Assembly: GCA_036346275.1 (NCBI GenBank)
Contig: CM070713.1
Span: 74,516,382 to 74,580,381 of the forward strand
Direction of reading: 5' to 3'
DNA length: 64,000 bases
Source: Otatea glauca
Lineage: Eukaryota > Streptophyta > Magnoliopsida > Poales > Poaceae
Shown in pieces: positions 1-12,440 of the stretch. The stretch's first letter is position 1. Every line of letters begins with the position of its first letter. The notes beneath the pieces were generated by a model that was not told where the DNA came from, did no database searches, and was given only the letters and a program-made list of their open reading frames with translations. A program made the position numbers and the translations under genes.

Positions 1-1212
1 AATCACCCCAGAGCCACCTTTTAAGTTACTTAATCATGCACATTAATAACACAGGAACCCATAATAAGCATACCAGAGGTCGGAAGAGGTGAGATATTGC
101 AGAAAAAGGGAATGATATAAGATGCTTTTGTAGAAACAAGCGAATGCTAAATATTGCGTCACTCAAAGTATCCCTGGAAGCAACAAAATGGAACAGTAGG
201 CAAAAAAGGTTAGCTGCAGGGCATGAAGGAGAAGGACAATGAGAATATATATGCACATATTTGCTTTACTCTGTAAACGGAACATAAATCTCTACAAAAT
301 TAGAAGTACAAAAGTGGTATTTGAGCTTGCATTAACTAATTAGAGATCAAAGCAATCACATGTGTCTCCATTGGCATCAGTCTAAGTATTAGAGGACATG
401 TGAGCTAAGAAACGAACCAAAGCATATCTAACTTCAAGTATATAGTAGATTCTAACTTAGTTGAGCTCTACAAATATTTGAAGCAAGATCGTTAAAACAT
501 GAAGTTGAGCGACTATTAGTGGAATCTATAAATGCTTAAAATATTTGAAGCACTCATGTTCTCCTCAATTCCATCTAAATGTGATCGAACTCGAGCCTCA
601 TCGATGGCTCATTTGGAGAGTTAGTATGTTAGCAACCACAGATGAGTTTTGATTAGATACATCCCTTGAGCGGTTGCAGCGTTTTCAAGCTTTGCAAGGT
701 ACATAGGAGACTGGTTTTGTAGAGATTTGTTTGCCATTTGCCTTTCTTCCGCATTGCTCTGGTACCTCTCAACTAAGCTTTGCATATTTCTTGCATTTTG
801 TGAACAAAGGAAAGCATCACACAATTGTTGCGGTCACACTTACAAATTTTACGATACTCGATCAATAGTCTGGCGTACATAGTAGTACACATTGTGTTCA
901 TCACAAAATGCATATAAGATGGATATGCAGAAACAATTGGTTGATTTAAAACATGTTACCAGTTTGTATATACAGGATGTAGCGGTGAAGTCCCCGCTTA
1001 ATTTTCTGCACACGTGGCAAACAATCTCCTCCCATTTCCATCCTGCAAGCAAAACTAAAAATTTGGGAATATTTCTTTACAATGGAAGAAAAAGAAAACA
1101 AACTAGGAGATATATTCTAGACTCTAACACACGGATGAGCGATGGAATGATGCAAACTTCATTTCTAGTTTTGAGTTAAACTTCCGCACTTAACCCAAAT
1201 GACCGCCAAATT
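1..1212. other. No gene recognised (possible exon remnant at about 621-824, minus)
   Basis: This AT-rich stretch holds no recognisable domain. The minus strand between about 621 and 824 is open and reads like a soluble helical segment (ERYQSNAEERQMANKSLQNQ), which could be an exon of a cellular gene or a transposon fragment. I could not link it to other exons or a family. No LTR, terminal repeat or RNA gene was seen. Confidence 0.3.
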
Positions 1213-2732
1213 CTAATGGTTCCATACTTTACCTCTTTCGATTCGCACATCCAAGGCGATATGGAGGAGCAATCCACCCGAGCCCGAGCCTAGCCCTAGC
1301 AGGTTCCTTAACCTCCACCCAACTACGGTGTTGTCGCCGATGATGACATACCGTGGCAAGACCTCGTGGCGAGGAAGAAATAAAAGCCCGAAGGCGGTAT
1401 ACCATCTCGGAGGTCTCGGAAGTGGGGCCCCTATTGCACCGCCAAAGTTCGTAGCAAAGTACTGAGAACAACTGCGGGTATATCGCAAGGAGAGAGTGCC
1501 AATCACCTTTTGGATTGGCACAAAGTGCCCGATACCATCAAAGCGGATCTATGGGCGGAGCTCAAACGAACCTTGAATTCCCGAAGAAGATGAACACGCG
1601 TGCGTCGGGATGCGTTGATGACCATGGATGCGGCATGGAGGAACTTCAAGGCGGTGAATACTACTTATGTGAAGAAAAACCGATCGGCCATCGGGACTAC
1701 CCAAACTTAGAACCATATTGGGATGATTTCGTGTCGATGAAGCAAAGTGAAGCGACAAAGAAGTCCGGCGAGGACCACATAAACATAGGAAGAAGGAACA
1801 TCCATCCACACGGACTTGGTGCGGATGGGTGCGCTGGTAAAATCCCTCAATGGGAGAGGCGAAGCGAGAATCACTACGATGATTGGTACAAGTCAATTGG
1901 CGGACTACGGACCAGTCAAGCACTACGTGCTAACGAGGGCAAGTGTCACGTCGGTGGGGCTTATCCTTCGAAATAGCGATGACGAAGCAATGTCGCAAAG
2001 TGTCCGGGAGTCATGACGTCGAGTCTTCCCAAGGAACATTCCAACGGATAGGAGAGCGGCGAACTAACACGTGCCACGGGAAACAAGGAGCATCACGGAC
2101 GGACACGAGGTGTCGGGGTTAAGGTTCCGTGGAAGGCGAGATTTCGAGCACCTTCACACTTACAAGAGTCGAAGAGAGCTAGAGAAGCGTTTGCGAAATA
2201 GAAATGATGAAGGAAAAGATGCTTGAGAATTACAAGGCACAATAGAACAACAAGTACAATGACAAGTACAACAAGCCATGAGCGACCATAAGCCGAGAAC
2301 ATTATTACGACCACCCTCCGAATCGTCGCGGCGATTGTGCATCCGCCCACTTGTAGAGCGGGACATGGGTAATTATCACGTGGACGACATACATGACCCC
2401 ACACCGTGCGACTCACTTTGCCCGTCATGAACATATTCATTCAGGCTGGTACAGGCATAGCGTACCCATGCCAAGAAGGAGGTGTATTGCACAACTCTGC
2501 GATAGCGCCGGGATATAAAAAGGTCCAGGTGGACACGGTTAATCCCCAGTTTGCCAACCTCGGGCTAGAAATGCCCCCGAACGACGAGGTTACAACTCTA
2601 GGAAGTGCCGTCCACTCATTCATCCAGTGGCGCAAACGTGACATCACCTTGGACCATCATGAAGTGCCTGTTCCTCCTGAGGTGAACCTGCCAGCCCCTC
2701 CTGAGGTGACCCTGCCGGCCTCTCTGCGGTGA
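1213..2732 (+). pseudogene. CACTA-associated protein, Transposase_24 and DUF8039-like part
   Basis: The coding signal moves between frames. Around 1620-1990 the fragments AWRNFKAVN, KSLNGRGEARITTMIGTSQ and LILRNSDDEAM resemble the plant Ptta/En/Spm transposase family (PF03004 type). At 2406-2732 an open segment reads GTGIAYPCQEGGVLHNSAI followed by GYKKVQVDTVNPQF and VTTLGSAVHSFIQW. This matches the DUF8039-like domain found beside CACTA proteases and ends in proline-rich repeats (PPEVNLPAPPEV). There are several frameshifts and stops between these blocks, so the gene is dead. In intact relatives this protein and the downstream protease lie in one gene. The assignment rests on motif memory, not on an alignment. 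Confidence 0.6.
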
Positions 2733-2899
2733 ACCGCGGCACATCTGCAGATGAACCTCGCCACGATCGTTACCAACACATCAGCGTACAAAAGTTAGTG
2801 CGATAACTTGGTTGGTGACTTAAAACCCTCCTCTGAAGGCATGGCGAATAGACAAGCCATATCGGTAGTCGGTGAAGCGAGCAGTATGATGTTGTGTGC

Positions 2900-4173
2900 G
2901 AGAAAAGTAAGGGTAAAGCGGTCTCCAAAGGACAAGCTCTTGAAGAAAGATCGAAATACGAATTGGGAAGCCGTTTGTCACCCCTTGAAGCTTGATAGTC
3001 TAACGGTGCAGCTAAAGCGATTACATGAATGGTATACTGAGCGATCGAACCAACATATACTCCGAAGGTGATCACCGCCATTTTGAGAGGAACATTTCCA
3101 CCATGAGGGACTAGCCGCTTCATGATAGAATTCAATGAGTTGCACAACATGTACTATCAAGATGCCCTCGACGTGTCTCTTATGAGATCTTTGGTCACCG
3201 TAAGTGTCAATATAAAAATCATTGTCTACATTCATGTAATATCGATAAATGTGATGTTTAAACCATTTGTTATGTAGATACGAGTTGATCGAACTAAAAA
3301 GAACCAAAGGGCGATGGCGTTCCTCGATCCAGGAGCGGTTTGCGGTAGAAAATCAAAAGAGTACCAAAGGAGGTCGAGGACTACGTATATAACGCTCTCA
3401 TCAAACTCGAAGACAAGGAGTTCATACTTTTACCATACAATTTCAAGTAAGTGGCTCACTAGCTAGTTCAACTACTTGTTGATCTCGTTCTTTGCTCAGG
3501 TTAGGACTAATGACTACGGCATCATACACGTGTATGTAGTTTCCACTGGATTCTCGTAGTAATTACTCCAGATAAAAGCAAGATGCTGATCTTGGACTCG
3601 CGGGACAAAGATCCAAAAGACTACAAAGATATGACAAGTCTAGTGAATAGGGCCTTCAAAATATATTGTAAAAAGTGCTCGAGACACCGTCCTTTCCATA
3701 AATCACTGACAATCCGTACTAAATTTCTGGTACGCACAAAAACAATTTTCCTATATCGCACCTCGTAGTCAATAACTCCTTCAATGTCGTATAAGTTTAT
3801 TCAATTTTTGCGATTGCCACAAGCGTACCCAGAATAAATTTATGTGGGTACTTCGTGTGCCAATACATACGCGAAATCTTAGGCTCTACAATAGTAAACA
3901 ATGACGTAGAGGTTTGTCACGCTAACATCACACATTGATTTGCACATCTCATTCTCTATATAAGCTCTTAAGACAAACTTTTTCTATCTATAGCGTTTGA
4001 AGTTGCCTACGGGAGGACTGGTTTCAAATGAAATCCAAGGCATTCAGGGACAGCTCGCCTACTTCTTCATGAAGGAAGTACTCAACAAGAACGGCGAGTT
4101 TCATGACCTAGATAATAACGATGAAGTCTTCCATACTCATCCGCCACCTCCGAGGCCCCTACCAACAAAGTGA
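2900..4173 (+). pseudogene. Ulp1/SENP-like C48 cysteine protease remnant of the CACTA element
   Basis: Fragments in successive frames follow the order seen in transposon-borne Ulp1 proteases. They are a basic leader with ERSNQHILRR, LDPGAVCGR, YVYNALIKLEDKEFILLPYNF, a segment MLILDSRDKDPKDYKDMTSL, the probable catalytic cysteine block CGYFVCQYIRE (about 3842-3876) and the C-terminal FFMKEVLNKNGEFHDL ending at the stop 4171-4173. The His-Trp part expected after the LLPYNF block is not present in frame. Some gaps have splice-like borders, such as GTAAGT near 3449, so introns are possible. The family removes or processes SUMO, but the role in CACTA elements is unknown. The copy is broken. Confidence 0.65.
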
Positions 4174-4199
4174 AGACTCGTAGGCTTATAGTTCACAAA

Positions 4200-4930
4200 A
4201 CTAGTTAATTTTTTTCTTACGGTGGTGTAAATTGATGTTTCATTGAATGTCAAGTTTAGTATTGGATGGCATGGCTTGCACATGTTCTAATTTATGTCAT
4301 TTGATTTAAGAAGTTGTGATTGATCTGCGCTTGTGTTGTTGCCCTTCTCCCGTGCGTGTGTGTGTGTTGATGGGTGGTGTGTGTGTGTGCGTGCGCTCTA
4401 GACGAGGAGCGCTCCTTCTATTGCTTTTCTTCGTGCCCTTTCATGATGGCTAGTAGAGCTTTTTATAGACGTGGGTGATGGATGAATACGGAAAGAGCTC
4501 AGCCCCAAAACTGCACCATTACAACAGGTTTGTTTGATTGCTTGATTTAGTTGCCGAAGTTTCCTTTTGCATCTTTACCGTCCATTCATAAGAGATTTGA
4601 TTACATGGTCCTTATATTTTTAGATGGTGTGTTTTACTCTAATGTATGATAGTAAATGCCATTAAAAATAGCTAAATGGAGATTATAGAAGGAAAAATGG
4701 TAAAAAGTAGGATCAAAATTGTAGAATGATATGTATTTAGGAATAAAAATTGAAAAATAGAATGTCACATATTCAAAAATAGAGGGAGTATAAACTAGCT
4801 AATGCATGTACAACATCTGGTGGATGCCACGGCATTCACATGGAATAAGACGGTAATGGATCGGCTAGATTTGTGATACAACAAAAGTGATCTATTTAGC
4901 TTTCCATAGTATGATATATAATGACTTCAT
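4200..4930. other. Non-coding interior of the CACTA element
   Basis: No coding signal was seen. There is a GT-rich stretch near 4355-4395. At about 4777-4795 a sequence ending in GAGGGAGTA resembles one end of a Stowaway MITE, but the opposite end was not found. Confidence 0.4.
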
Positions 4931-5040
4931 TTACATACTCTGAGAAATATTGATGCAAAGATGGTGGCTGGAGAAGGGAGCAGTCCAGTGGGAGGCATGC
5001 CCTATACCATCACCATGATCGAGCGCCTCATGCATGAGAC

Positions 5041-5365
5041 ACTTTAATTGTACATTGTAATTGTGTATATTGTAATTGTGTATATGCAAAATCTGTGATT
5101 GTAATTGTGATTGATGTATATTGTAATTGTGTATATGCAAAATCTGTGATTGTAATTGTGATTGATGTATTATATGTAATTGTGATTGATGTATTATATT
5201 GTAGTTGTGTATATGCAAAATCTGTGATTATTGTACATTATAATTGTGTATATGCAAAATTGCAATTGTGATTGATGTATTATATTGTAGTTGTGTATAT
5301 GCGAAATCTGTGATTGTTGTACATTGTAACTGTGTATATGTAAAATCTGTGATTGATGTATTATA
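5041..5365. repeat. AT-rich degenerate tandem repeat
   Basis: The motif TGTGTATATGCAAAATCTG followed by TGATTGTAATTG or TGATTGATGTATTATATTG recurs about six times with variable spacing. It lies between the protease remnant and the subterminal repeats of the CACTA element, so it belongs to the element's 3' non-coding part. The minus-strand frames through it are repeat artefacts. Confidence 0.8.
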
Positions 5366-5436
5366 TGTTTCAGAGGGCATGGCTAGCAGCACCTGAGGCT
5401 AGCCCAAAATGCAGTTTTTTATTTTTTCAGTCAGGT

Positions 5437-5828
5437 ACTATCTGTGGCGGTTGGTGGATAGAACCGCCACAGATAATATAGTTATCTGTGGCGGTTGGTG
5501 TATAGAACCGCCACAGATAATATAGTTATCTGTGGTGGTTGGTGGGAAGAACCGCCACAGATAATATTGTTATCTGTGGCGGTTGTAGGAAAGAACCGTC
5601 ACAGATAGTGTAGTTATCTGTGGCGGTTGGTGGATAGAACCGCCACAGATAGTATTGTTATCTGTGGTGGTTAGTGTGTAGAACCGTCACAGATAACACT
5701 TATCTGTGGCGGTTAGAAAACCGTCACTGATAATCCTCGATTATCAGTGACACTATATCTGTGGCGGTTCAATAACCGCCACTGATGGCAGTTATGAACC
5801 GCCACTGATGACCTTTTCCAGTGTAGTG
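5437..5828 (+). repeat. CACTA subterminal inverted repeats and 3' terminus
   Basis: At least six units of the form TATCTGTGGCGGTT, a short spacer and AACCGCCACAGATA occur in a row, each able to form a hairpin. They are followed by shorter variants with CACTGAT and by the terminus CCAGTGTAGTG at 5818-5828. Arrays like this bind the element's own DNA-binding protein in En/Spm. Some units carry GTGGTGG or CCGTCAC variants from decay. Confidence 0.9.
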
Positions 5829-6200
5829 TGGGGTAGGGAAGAAGGGCCACTTGGGTGGTTTTATATGCCACTTCGGTCTGAGAAAGTGGGCTGCAACATG
5901 TTGTCGTTTCGGTTTGAGAAAGAGGTAGGTTACAGGGTGTTGTCACTGTGCTCTGAGATAGGCATTGTGTTGTCCGTCGGTCTATGATGGGCAGTGTTTT
6001 GTCACTTTGTAGTGTGCATAGTGTTGTCAAATCAGTCTGGCAAAGCTGCTAGCAGCGTGTTGTCACATCACACTGACAAAGTAGTTGTGTGTATTCATTC
6101 ACGATGTGACAAAGCTACCGGTAGTGTGTTTGCAAATAGCACTACGAAAGTAAAAGATTATGTGTGCATAGCACAAAACTGAATAAAATAAAATAACATA
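5829..6200. repeat. Subterminal repeat array at the 3' end of the MULE-PMD element
   Basis: Degenerate units of about 35-45 bp repeat a core of the type GTTGTCA....TGACAAAG with GGTAG-like spacers, for example near 6020-6120. They begin directly after the CACTA terminus and end where the PMD coding remnant begins. Because palindromic TGTC...GACA units also occur at 12556-12643, beyond the 5' end of the same element, I infer they are its subterminal repeats. No exact long terminal inverted repeat was matched by eye. Confidence 0.5.
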
Positions 6201-6261
6201 CCTGAATATTACATAAGCTAAGAAAATAAACACGATATTATTTATGGTACATCATGTATAA

Positions 6262-8852
6262 ACGAAACAAACTAGCTAGGGTCCCTGCGCGGTGCAACTC
6301 CTCGTGTGGTCCCAGGCCTCCTACGGCGCTGCATATGCCCGGACGAATACGTGAGCTGGTCAGGGGCTTGTCCACGAGTACTCCTAGCAGGCCGTACTGG
6401 TGCTATCGGAGTAGCAAAGGCGTCCTGTGTCATCTGAGACGGGCCGGGCGCCGATGCGAGCTGCGACAGACCAAGGAACACACCCGTAGACTACTGATAA
6501 GGATCCACGAGAAAGTCGAAGTCCTCGTCCTGGAGCGTACCGAAGTCACCGGAGGTACTCGCACTCTGGTCAGGTGCTGGATCGGTCGCTATTGACAAAC
6601 TTTTCACGTTAGAACAACACGTAATATGAACAACATAATATATAAAAGGAGACCACGTGATGTACCTGCGGTCATGGGGACAGGCGCTGGGGTCCGGTAC
6701 CAGCTGGAGCCCCCAGCCACGTCTGGACGAGGGGCGGTTTGCCTGTGTGACGCCTGTCGACCTCGTACAGCGGACGAACGAGGGGAGACCTGTACCACGT
6801 CATCTGCCCTGAGCCGCCTACACGACGTAAGATGGACGACACGGTAGGTCAAGTACCGAATACGGTGCAACAGTCCTCGAAGGTCATCCGCTGTGACCCC
6901 TATCCTCTGGGTGGTACCGACCACCTCTATCAAGGCGGACGTCCCCTCATGTGCCCCCTGGTGAGGTCACTCTGTGCAAACGTTAGGTGGCTAGTTAGTT
7001 GGCACAATTTTGAAGTCGTTACATTGAATGACAAATAGAAAGAGTACAAACCGCGTGGTGAAAAGCAGAGTTTGCCTGCGTGGGGTACGTGTCTGCAGTG
7101 GAGTGCTCATGCCTGGGAGGTACTCCACGACACACACAACTCGAACGCGGGTGCGCGTGTTGTACCACTGAATGTACGCGTCATACGTGCCGTGGTCGTA
7201 GGGGGCAGTCTCGTCGATCACGTCCGCAAGAGCCTGTGCCCACTGCTGCGCATGAGGTACCATGCGTGCTGCCTAGCTCTGTGTCCCAACGAATCCTTTC
7301 CGTGTGTGCTTGCAAGAACGAAAGCGCAACATAACTTCTCAAGCCACCGAGATCATAAATACTAATGTAAGTACAAAAAATGTAGAAATACGAACGAGTG
7401 TACGGCCGTCGGGATGATGTCGCCTGTGGGTAATGGGAACGCCTATCGCAGACCGAACTGCCTCATGATGCGGTGGGTGGCGTACGGATCGACGAACACA
7501 TCGAACACCAGGTGACGTCATGTCAACCAGTACGCGACGTCAGCAGTGCACTGCAGTGAGAGGCCGTGCGACGCGCGTGCCTCAACGAGCTCAGGAACGT
7601 AGGGGCGCCATATGACGCGGTCGTCCGTGAGCTGGTCAAACATTACTATGTACTGAGGGTACGAAGTGTGCTTCGTGACCGGGGTGAACGTCGGCTACAA
7701 AAAAAGCAACAGAGATGAACATTAATTGAACACGTGGAAAATAAAAAACAACGGAAAGCTAAGATAGATTTTACTGATCGGTCGGCGACACCACAATGTC
7801 CCCATCGTCGGACGATCAACCTCTTCCCTGGGGGCCCTGTAGAAGCCTGCGCCGTAAGAGGACTGGTCCATCTGCGGTCGTCCAATCTTGAACCTCTCAA
7901 ACGGCTGTAGTAGCAAAGGACACCCGATGAGAGTCGACGGGTTTGACATGCGACGACACCCGTCGCACAGGGACCGGTACGTCACGGCGAGTACCGTAGG
8001 TCCCCAAGCCAGCTGCGGGATCTCCTCCAAGTCGGCGTCGGCGATCGTCCTTGCAAACTAGATCAGGTGCCTATCGACGGTGTCCCCGTGCGATGAGCAT
8101 AACAAGACCCACCCAAACAGCCACAAAAGGTACGCCTCGAAGTGTTGGGTGGCGGTGTGCTCCCCAGCTCCGGCTGCCATCCTCTTGGGCTGCAGAAAGT
8201 AATGGTTAGGTTGTTAACCGCAATAAAATCACATACCAAAAGGAAAAATCACATTTACGTAGAACTGCACAAGCCAGCGCAGCGTCAGACCATGCGCAGA
8301 CGTGAAAGGCGTGTACCCTACAGCCTGGGGCAGCACGTCCTCAAACCGATGGAGGATATCTGTTCGCCACTCTGGGTCGACGTCTGTAGGAACCACCGCA
8401 TCCCCCGAGCAGGGTAGGCCCAGGAGATAACTGACGTCCTCTAGTGTCGGGGCCATCTCACCGCATGGTAGGTGAAAAGTGTGGGGCTCAGGCCGCCACC
8501 GGTCCACTAGAGCAGTCAGCAAGCTCCTATCGTAATGGAACCTACTAGTGGCACCCCGCCGGTCCTGCGCATCCGCGCCGGTCGCCTCCACCATCCGGGC
8601 AACAGGGAGTAGACCAGTCGCTCTCAACCTGCAAACGAAAATGACAATTATTATTGTGGCGTATGTCCAAGACATGGGTACAACATTGCGACGGAACTGA
8701 ACTAACCTCGGGATCCATCGCGGATTGATACGCCATGCCCTCATGGGGGTGTGCAAACGCAGGGCCCCAAGCTCCAACGTCGCCTCCCCATCCTGCGGGG
8801 ACAAGGTTGCTAAACGGCTCCGGTGAGTTGCGTCGATCGACGGGTCAAGCAA
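6262..8852 (-). pseudogene. Plant mobile domain (PMD) protein region of the MULE
   Basis: Starting near 8660 on the minus strand the reading runs LRATGLLPVARMVEATG, FHYDRSLLTALVDRWRPE, THE TFHLPCGEMAPTLEDV block, YLLGLPCSGDAV and GYTPFTSAHGLTLRWLVQF, which is the hallmark N-terminal part of the PMD (8229-8660). Further exon-like blocks follow: LAWGPTVLAVTYRSLCDGC to APREEVDRPTMGTLWCRR (about 7780-8030), YPQYIVMFDQLTDDRVIWRP (about 7590-7660), VFDVFVDPYATHRIMRQFG, DETAPYDHGTYDAYIQWY (about 7120-7215) and a Pro/Arg-rich tail (6262-6930). In plants the PMD also occurs in MAIN/MAIL proteins, but here its context is a transposon. Stops and frame changes suggest decay, although some breaks may be introns. 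Confidence 0.7.
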
Positions 8853-9341
8853 CTCTTACAACTGCACGCTCGCCATACCTGCAAATAAAAATGTTTATGT
8901 TAGTACAAAGTGTAAAAAAGGTATAAAATGGATACAACAATTATAAATAGAATATGAATGCAACAAGTACACACAAAATTTAGAACACACATAGTATATG
9001 CAAATAAAAATGTCCATGTTTGTGCAAAGTGTAAAAAAGATACGAAATGAATATAACATAGTACACTCTCATTTAATCAAGTACAAGAACAAACATAGTA
9101 CATGTTTTCACTACACATACGAATTCGATACAAGCAATTGAAATTCTAGTACATTGACACCAGAGTGAAGTAAACCACAGTTCAGTACAGAAAGGCCATA
9201 CAACACTTCACGTCATCTGAATCTTCGGGTAACACTTGAAAGTGTGCCCTATCTCCTTACAAACAGAACATTTTTCACGCGACGACCACTTTTAGCAGCG
9301 TCCATATCATTCCTTATATGCCTGGATTGCCTTCTTCCTAC
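8853..9341. other. AT-rich spacer between PMD and transposase regions
   Basis: No domain was seen. A segment containing GCAAATAAAAATG and GTGTAAAAAAG occurs twice (about 8880-8930 and 9000-9045), a local direct duplication of roughly 120 bp period. Confidence 0.4.
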
Positions 9342-11824
9342 TCACTTTAGCCTGCTCATATCTGGGACCCAGCGTGTATCCTCCCATCTTTTGTACTCCG
9401 TGAATAAACCCACCGCTCGGAAACCGTACATTTTCGCGCTCCAAGTTGCAGCCACAGCTTCCTTACTGAAGAATTGGGACAAGAATATACCTGGATCCAT
9501 AAGAATCATCGAGCAGGCAGCCATGACATGGGAGCATGGCCTATGTAATAGACGAGGTTTGTTGCAGGTGCAGACACAAGTTTGCCTGTGTATGATGCAT
9601 TCGTGAGCAACCTTTCGCTGGTTCGTCCCACGACCGGCCTTCTCCTTGCACAGCACCTCGAAACGGAGCTCCCTCGTGCCCATCTTCATTGTTGCGTGCA
9701 TCTCCCCCTTCTTGCCTTTGTCCTCCATATATGCATAAATCATCTCTAAGTACTTCACAACAGGATCATTCATGCGCACGATCACCCTTGCATAGCGATC
9801 GACGAAGTACTTCGTGATGCCACGAAGAACACCCTCCACTATAGCAACCAAGGGAAGGGGTCTCAACACTCGCATCACCCAATTGTAAACCTCTGCAAGG
9901 TTTGTTGTCATGACCCTATACCTCGCACCATCGGTGTTGTGAAGTAGAGCCCATTTCTCCCTAGGCTCATGCTCTATCCATTTGGAGAAGCATTTCAGGG
10001 CCCTTCCATTCCTTCGAAAAAGGTGGGGAGGGTCAGTGAGTAACTCCTCCAGCGCAACTGGGGCCTCCCCTATGGCCGGGGCTACCCTCTTCATTGCCTC
10101 CGCTATGTGCCTCGATGTCAGCTCATCCAACTTCTTCCAGAGCGCATCGAACTTTCTCTGCTGGTTTTGGTCACACAGCCCCTTGAAAAGCTTTGTCAAC
10201 TCCTTGTTCCTGAACTGCTTGTAGAAGTTGGCACCATATGGCACTTGCACCACCTACTACGCAGATCAGACCATGGATGAGTCTCATCCACACCTTGCTA
10301 CAACTGAACGATTGCCCTCAAAAGCCCGGTATGCCGATTGTGTATGATACACACTCCAGGCCGCTGCTCAACGATACCGGCTTTGACATTCCGTAGGAAC
10401 CAGTGCCAGCTATCTGTGTTTTCACCCTCCACGAATGCGAGCGCTACAGGAAGAACCTGATTATTACCGCCCACTCCTGTGGTAGTCAATATCTGCCCTT
10501 TGTATTTACCAGTAAAAAATATCCCGTCCACACATAACAACGGATGGCAATGCCTAAACGCGTTGATGCATGCACAAAAAGCAAAGAATACTCGCTTCAA
10601 AACCATCTTCCTAGGGAAGCGCTGCGACAGATGCTCACAAATGTCCACATAAGTTCCAGGATTTCTGTCTTTTATCACCTGAAGCAAACCTGGCAAGTTC
10701 TGATAGGAGTCTTCGTACATGTCGAACCGTGCTTCCAATGCCTTTTGCTTTGCTCTCTATGCTTTCGCGTAGCTTATGGTGTACTAGAACCTCCACTCTA
10801 TTGCGAGTATGATGGCCCGAGGTTCTAAATCCAAGTTGCCTACAAAGACTGATGATATGTTTCGGTGTGACTGCGTAGACTCTGTTAGTATGCATGTATG
10901 TGGGACAACTATAGAACACCTCCAAAAGGTATCCCACTTAGGCTAGTACGCATGGACAGGCCACAGGCAACCCTCCATCTGGCATCTAACATTATACACC
11001 CGCTGATCGGACTTTGCAACCTTGAAGGTTCTACGCAACGACACTGCCCATGCTGTTACTGCTTCCCGAACCTCACTCTTATTCTTGTAAATTGCACCTT
11101 GTCTCACCACACTTTGATCATACTCCGAAGCGAAGTGTTCGCCATCGTTGACCACCAGCCTATCGAACTGACACTCGTCCCACTCTGTAGGGAATAGCCC
11201 TTTATCGTCTTCATCATTACTTAAAGCCTCGTAGTCCTGGCTCTCTGTGTCCATCGCTTGGACCACTGATTCAATGTTTTCTCCCTCGTCTGCCGCACCC
11301 ATTGCTTTCTGAACCTCTCCTATTGCAACATCAGCTCTCTCACCTTGCACTTCGTTCTGCCCTGAACCTACATCCTGCTTTACTAAGCCTTCTCTACTTC
11401 TGCTGCTCTCCCCAACTTCCTCCGGTTCTTCACCAATATCCTCCTGCTGAGTCGCATGGCCGGTATTGGCTTTTTCAAATGCTTGTGCCAATAACACTAA
11501 TGGTCATCCTTTCTCAATTGCAATTCTTACATACGAACTCCAAGATTTTGGCCCCCTCAGCTTCATTAACTCCCAGTACGTGCAATCCATTCTCCGGTAA
11601 CCTACTCCGTGCAACTTCAGATCATGCAATTCACGGTCCAAAGAGAACATGTGATACAACCATCTCATAACCGTAGCCCATGAACGCTCCCCTGCACGTG
11701 ACAGGCTAGCCTCCACACTTGCGAAATAACTTAGATCTACCCCTTCAACACCCATGTGCGGAACCCCTTCTCTGTAGTATTTTTCAAATTTCACTATGTC
11801 ATCCATACCTGTCAAGTATTTCAT
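9342..11824 (-). pseudogene. MULE (MuDR-type) transposase
   Basis: Reading from 11824 downwards, an N-terminal segment (MKYLTGMDDIVKFEKYY) runs to an in-frame TGA near 11504. The MuDR DNA-binding region follows (DQSVVRQGAIYKNKSEVREAV...RTFKVAKSDQRVYNVRC, about 10945-11200). The transposase core is FCACINAFRHCHPLLCVDG, then FTGKYKGQILTTTGVGGNNQ and ENTDSWHWFLRNV (about 10330-10570), with the first catalytic Asp in CVDG. The SWIM zinc finger is CTCNKPRLLHRPCSHVMAAC (about 9520-9580). Frame changes near 10940 and 10260-10300, and a stop near 10763, separate the blocks. The protein would cut and join the element's ends, but this copy is not functional as read. Confidence 0.85.
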
Positions 11825-12440
11825 CGAATTCTTAACACGTGCACAATTTAATGCTACATTGCAAGACTACTAATGATCCAAAATTTGAATTCTTAACACG
11901 TAGTTCAATTCATTTTTCATTGGGTTCAGACTTTCCAGTCAACATTTCATTAGTACAATTGCAATATTTGAATTCTTATAAATTCCTCAGATTTCATAAT
12001 CTTTTAAAAATTTTACGAGAACATCACTGATGTGTCAGGAACCTTCACGAAAAATTTCAAAATTTTCTGATGTTCTTTAAGTTATTTTTCGCTCCTTACA
12101 TTTTTACCGAGCTTTATACGACGTCTCAGTTTTCTCGGAACAAAAATAACCAGATTTGGATCCCACATTTTCTAGTTTGTCCAAAATTTATTGAGAATCT
12201 CTAACCAAATAACTATTAGTATAATCCTTACCTAAGTAATCTACGACATTTTAATCCCTACCTAAGTCATCTAACCAAATAACTATTATTACAATCCCTA
12301 CCTAAGTCATCTACTATATTTTAATCCCTACCTAAATCATCTAACCAAAGAACTATTACTACTCTATTTAATCTGGTCACTACATTATACATTTAACATT
12401 TAAATATGAACACAGAAAAAATAATACCTAACAAAATGCA
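11825..12440. other. Upstream non-coding part of the MULE
   Basis: AT-rich sequence without coding signal. A motif TAATCCCTACCTAAGTCATCTA is repeated about four times between roughly 12210 and 12350 with a spacing near 46 bp, sometimes with ACCAAATAACTATTA after it. It would lie in the 5' leader or promoter of the transposase gene. Confidence 0.45.

Larger units (their letters stand above)
1213..5828 (+). mobile_element. CACTA (En/Spm) DNA transposon, decayed; left end not located
   Basis: The right end is clear. The sequence ends at 5828 and the complement of the last bases reads CACTACACTGG, the CACTA terminus. It is preceded by about 390 bp of inverted subterminal repeats of the TATCTGTGGCGGTT / AACCGCCACAGATA type. 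The interior carries, in the plus direction, a Transposase_24-like region, a DUF8039-like region and a Ulp1/C48 protease remnant, an assortment known in grass CACTA elements. No matching CACTA left terminus was found inside the window, so the element either starts before base 1 or its left end is lost. It abuts a Mutator-like element at 5829. Confidence 0.8.

Noticed and set aside
4777..4795. Stowaway-like end GAGGGAGTA
   Set aside because: Only one end was found; no paired terminal inverted repeat within a few hundred bases.
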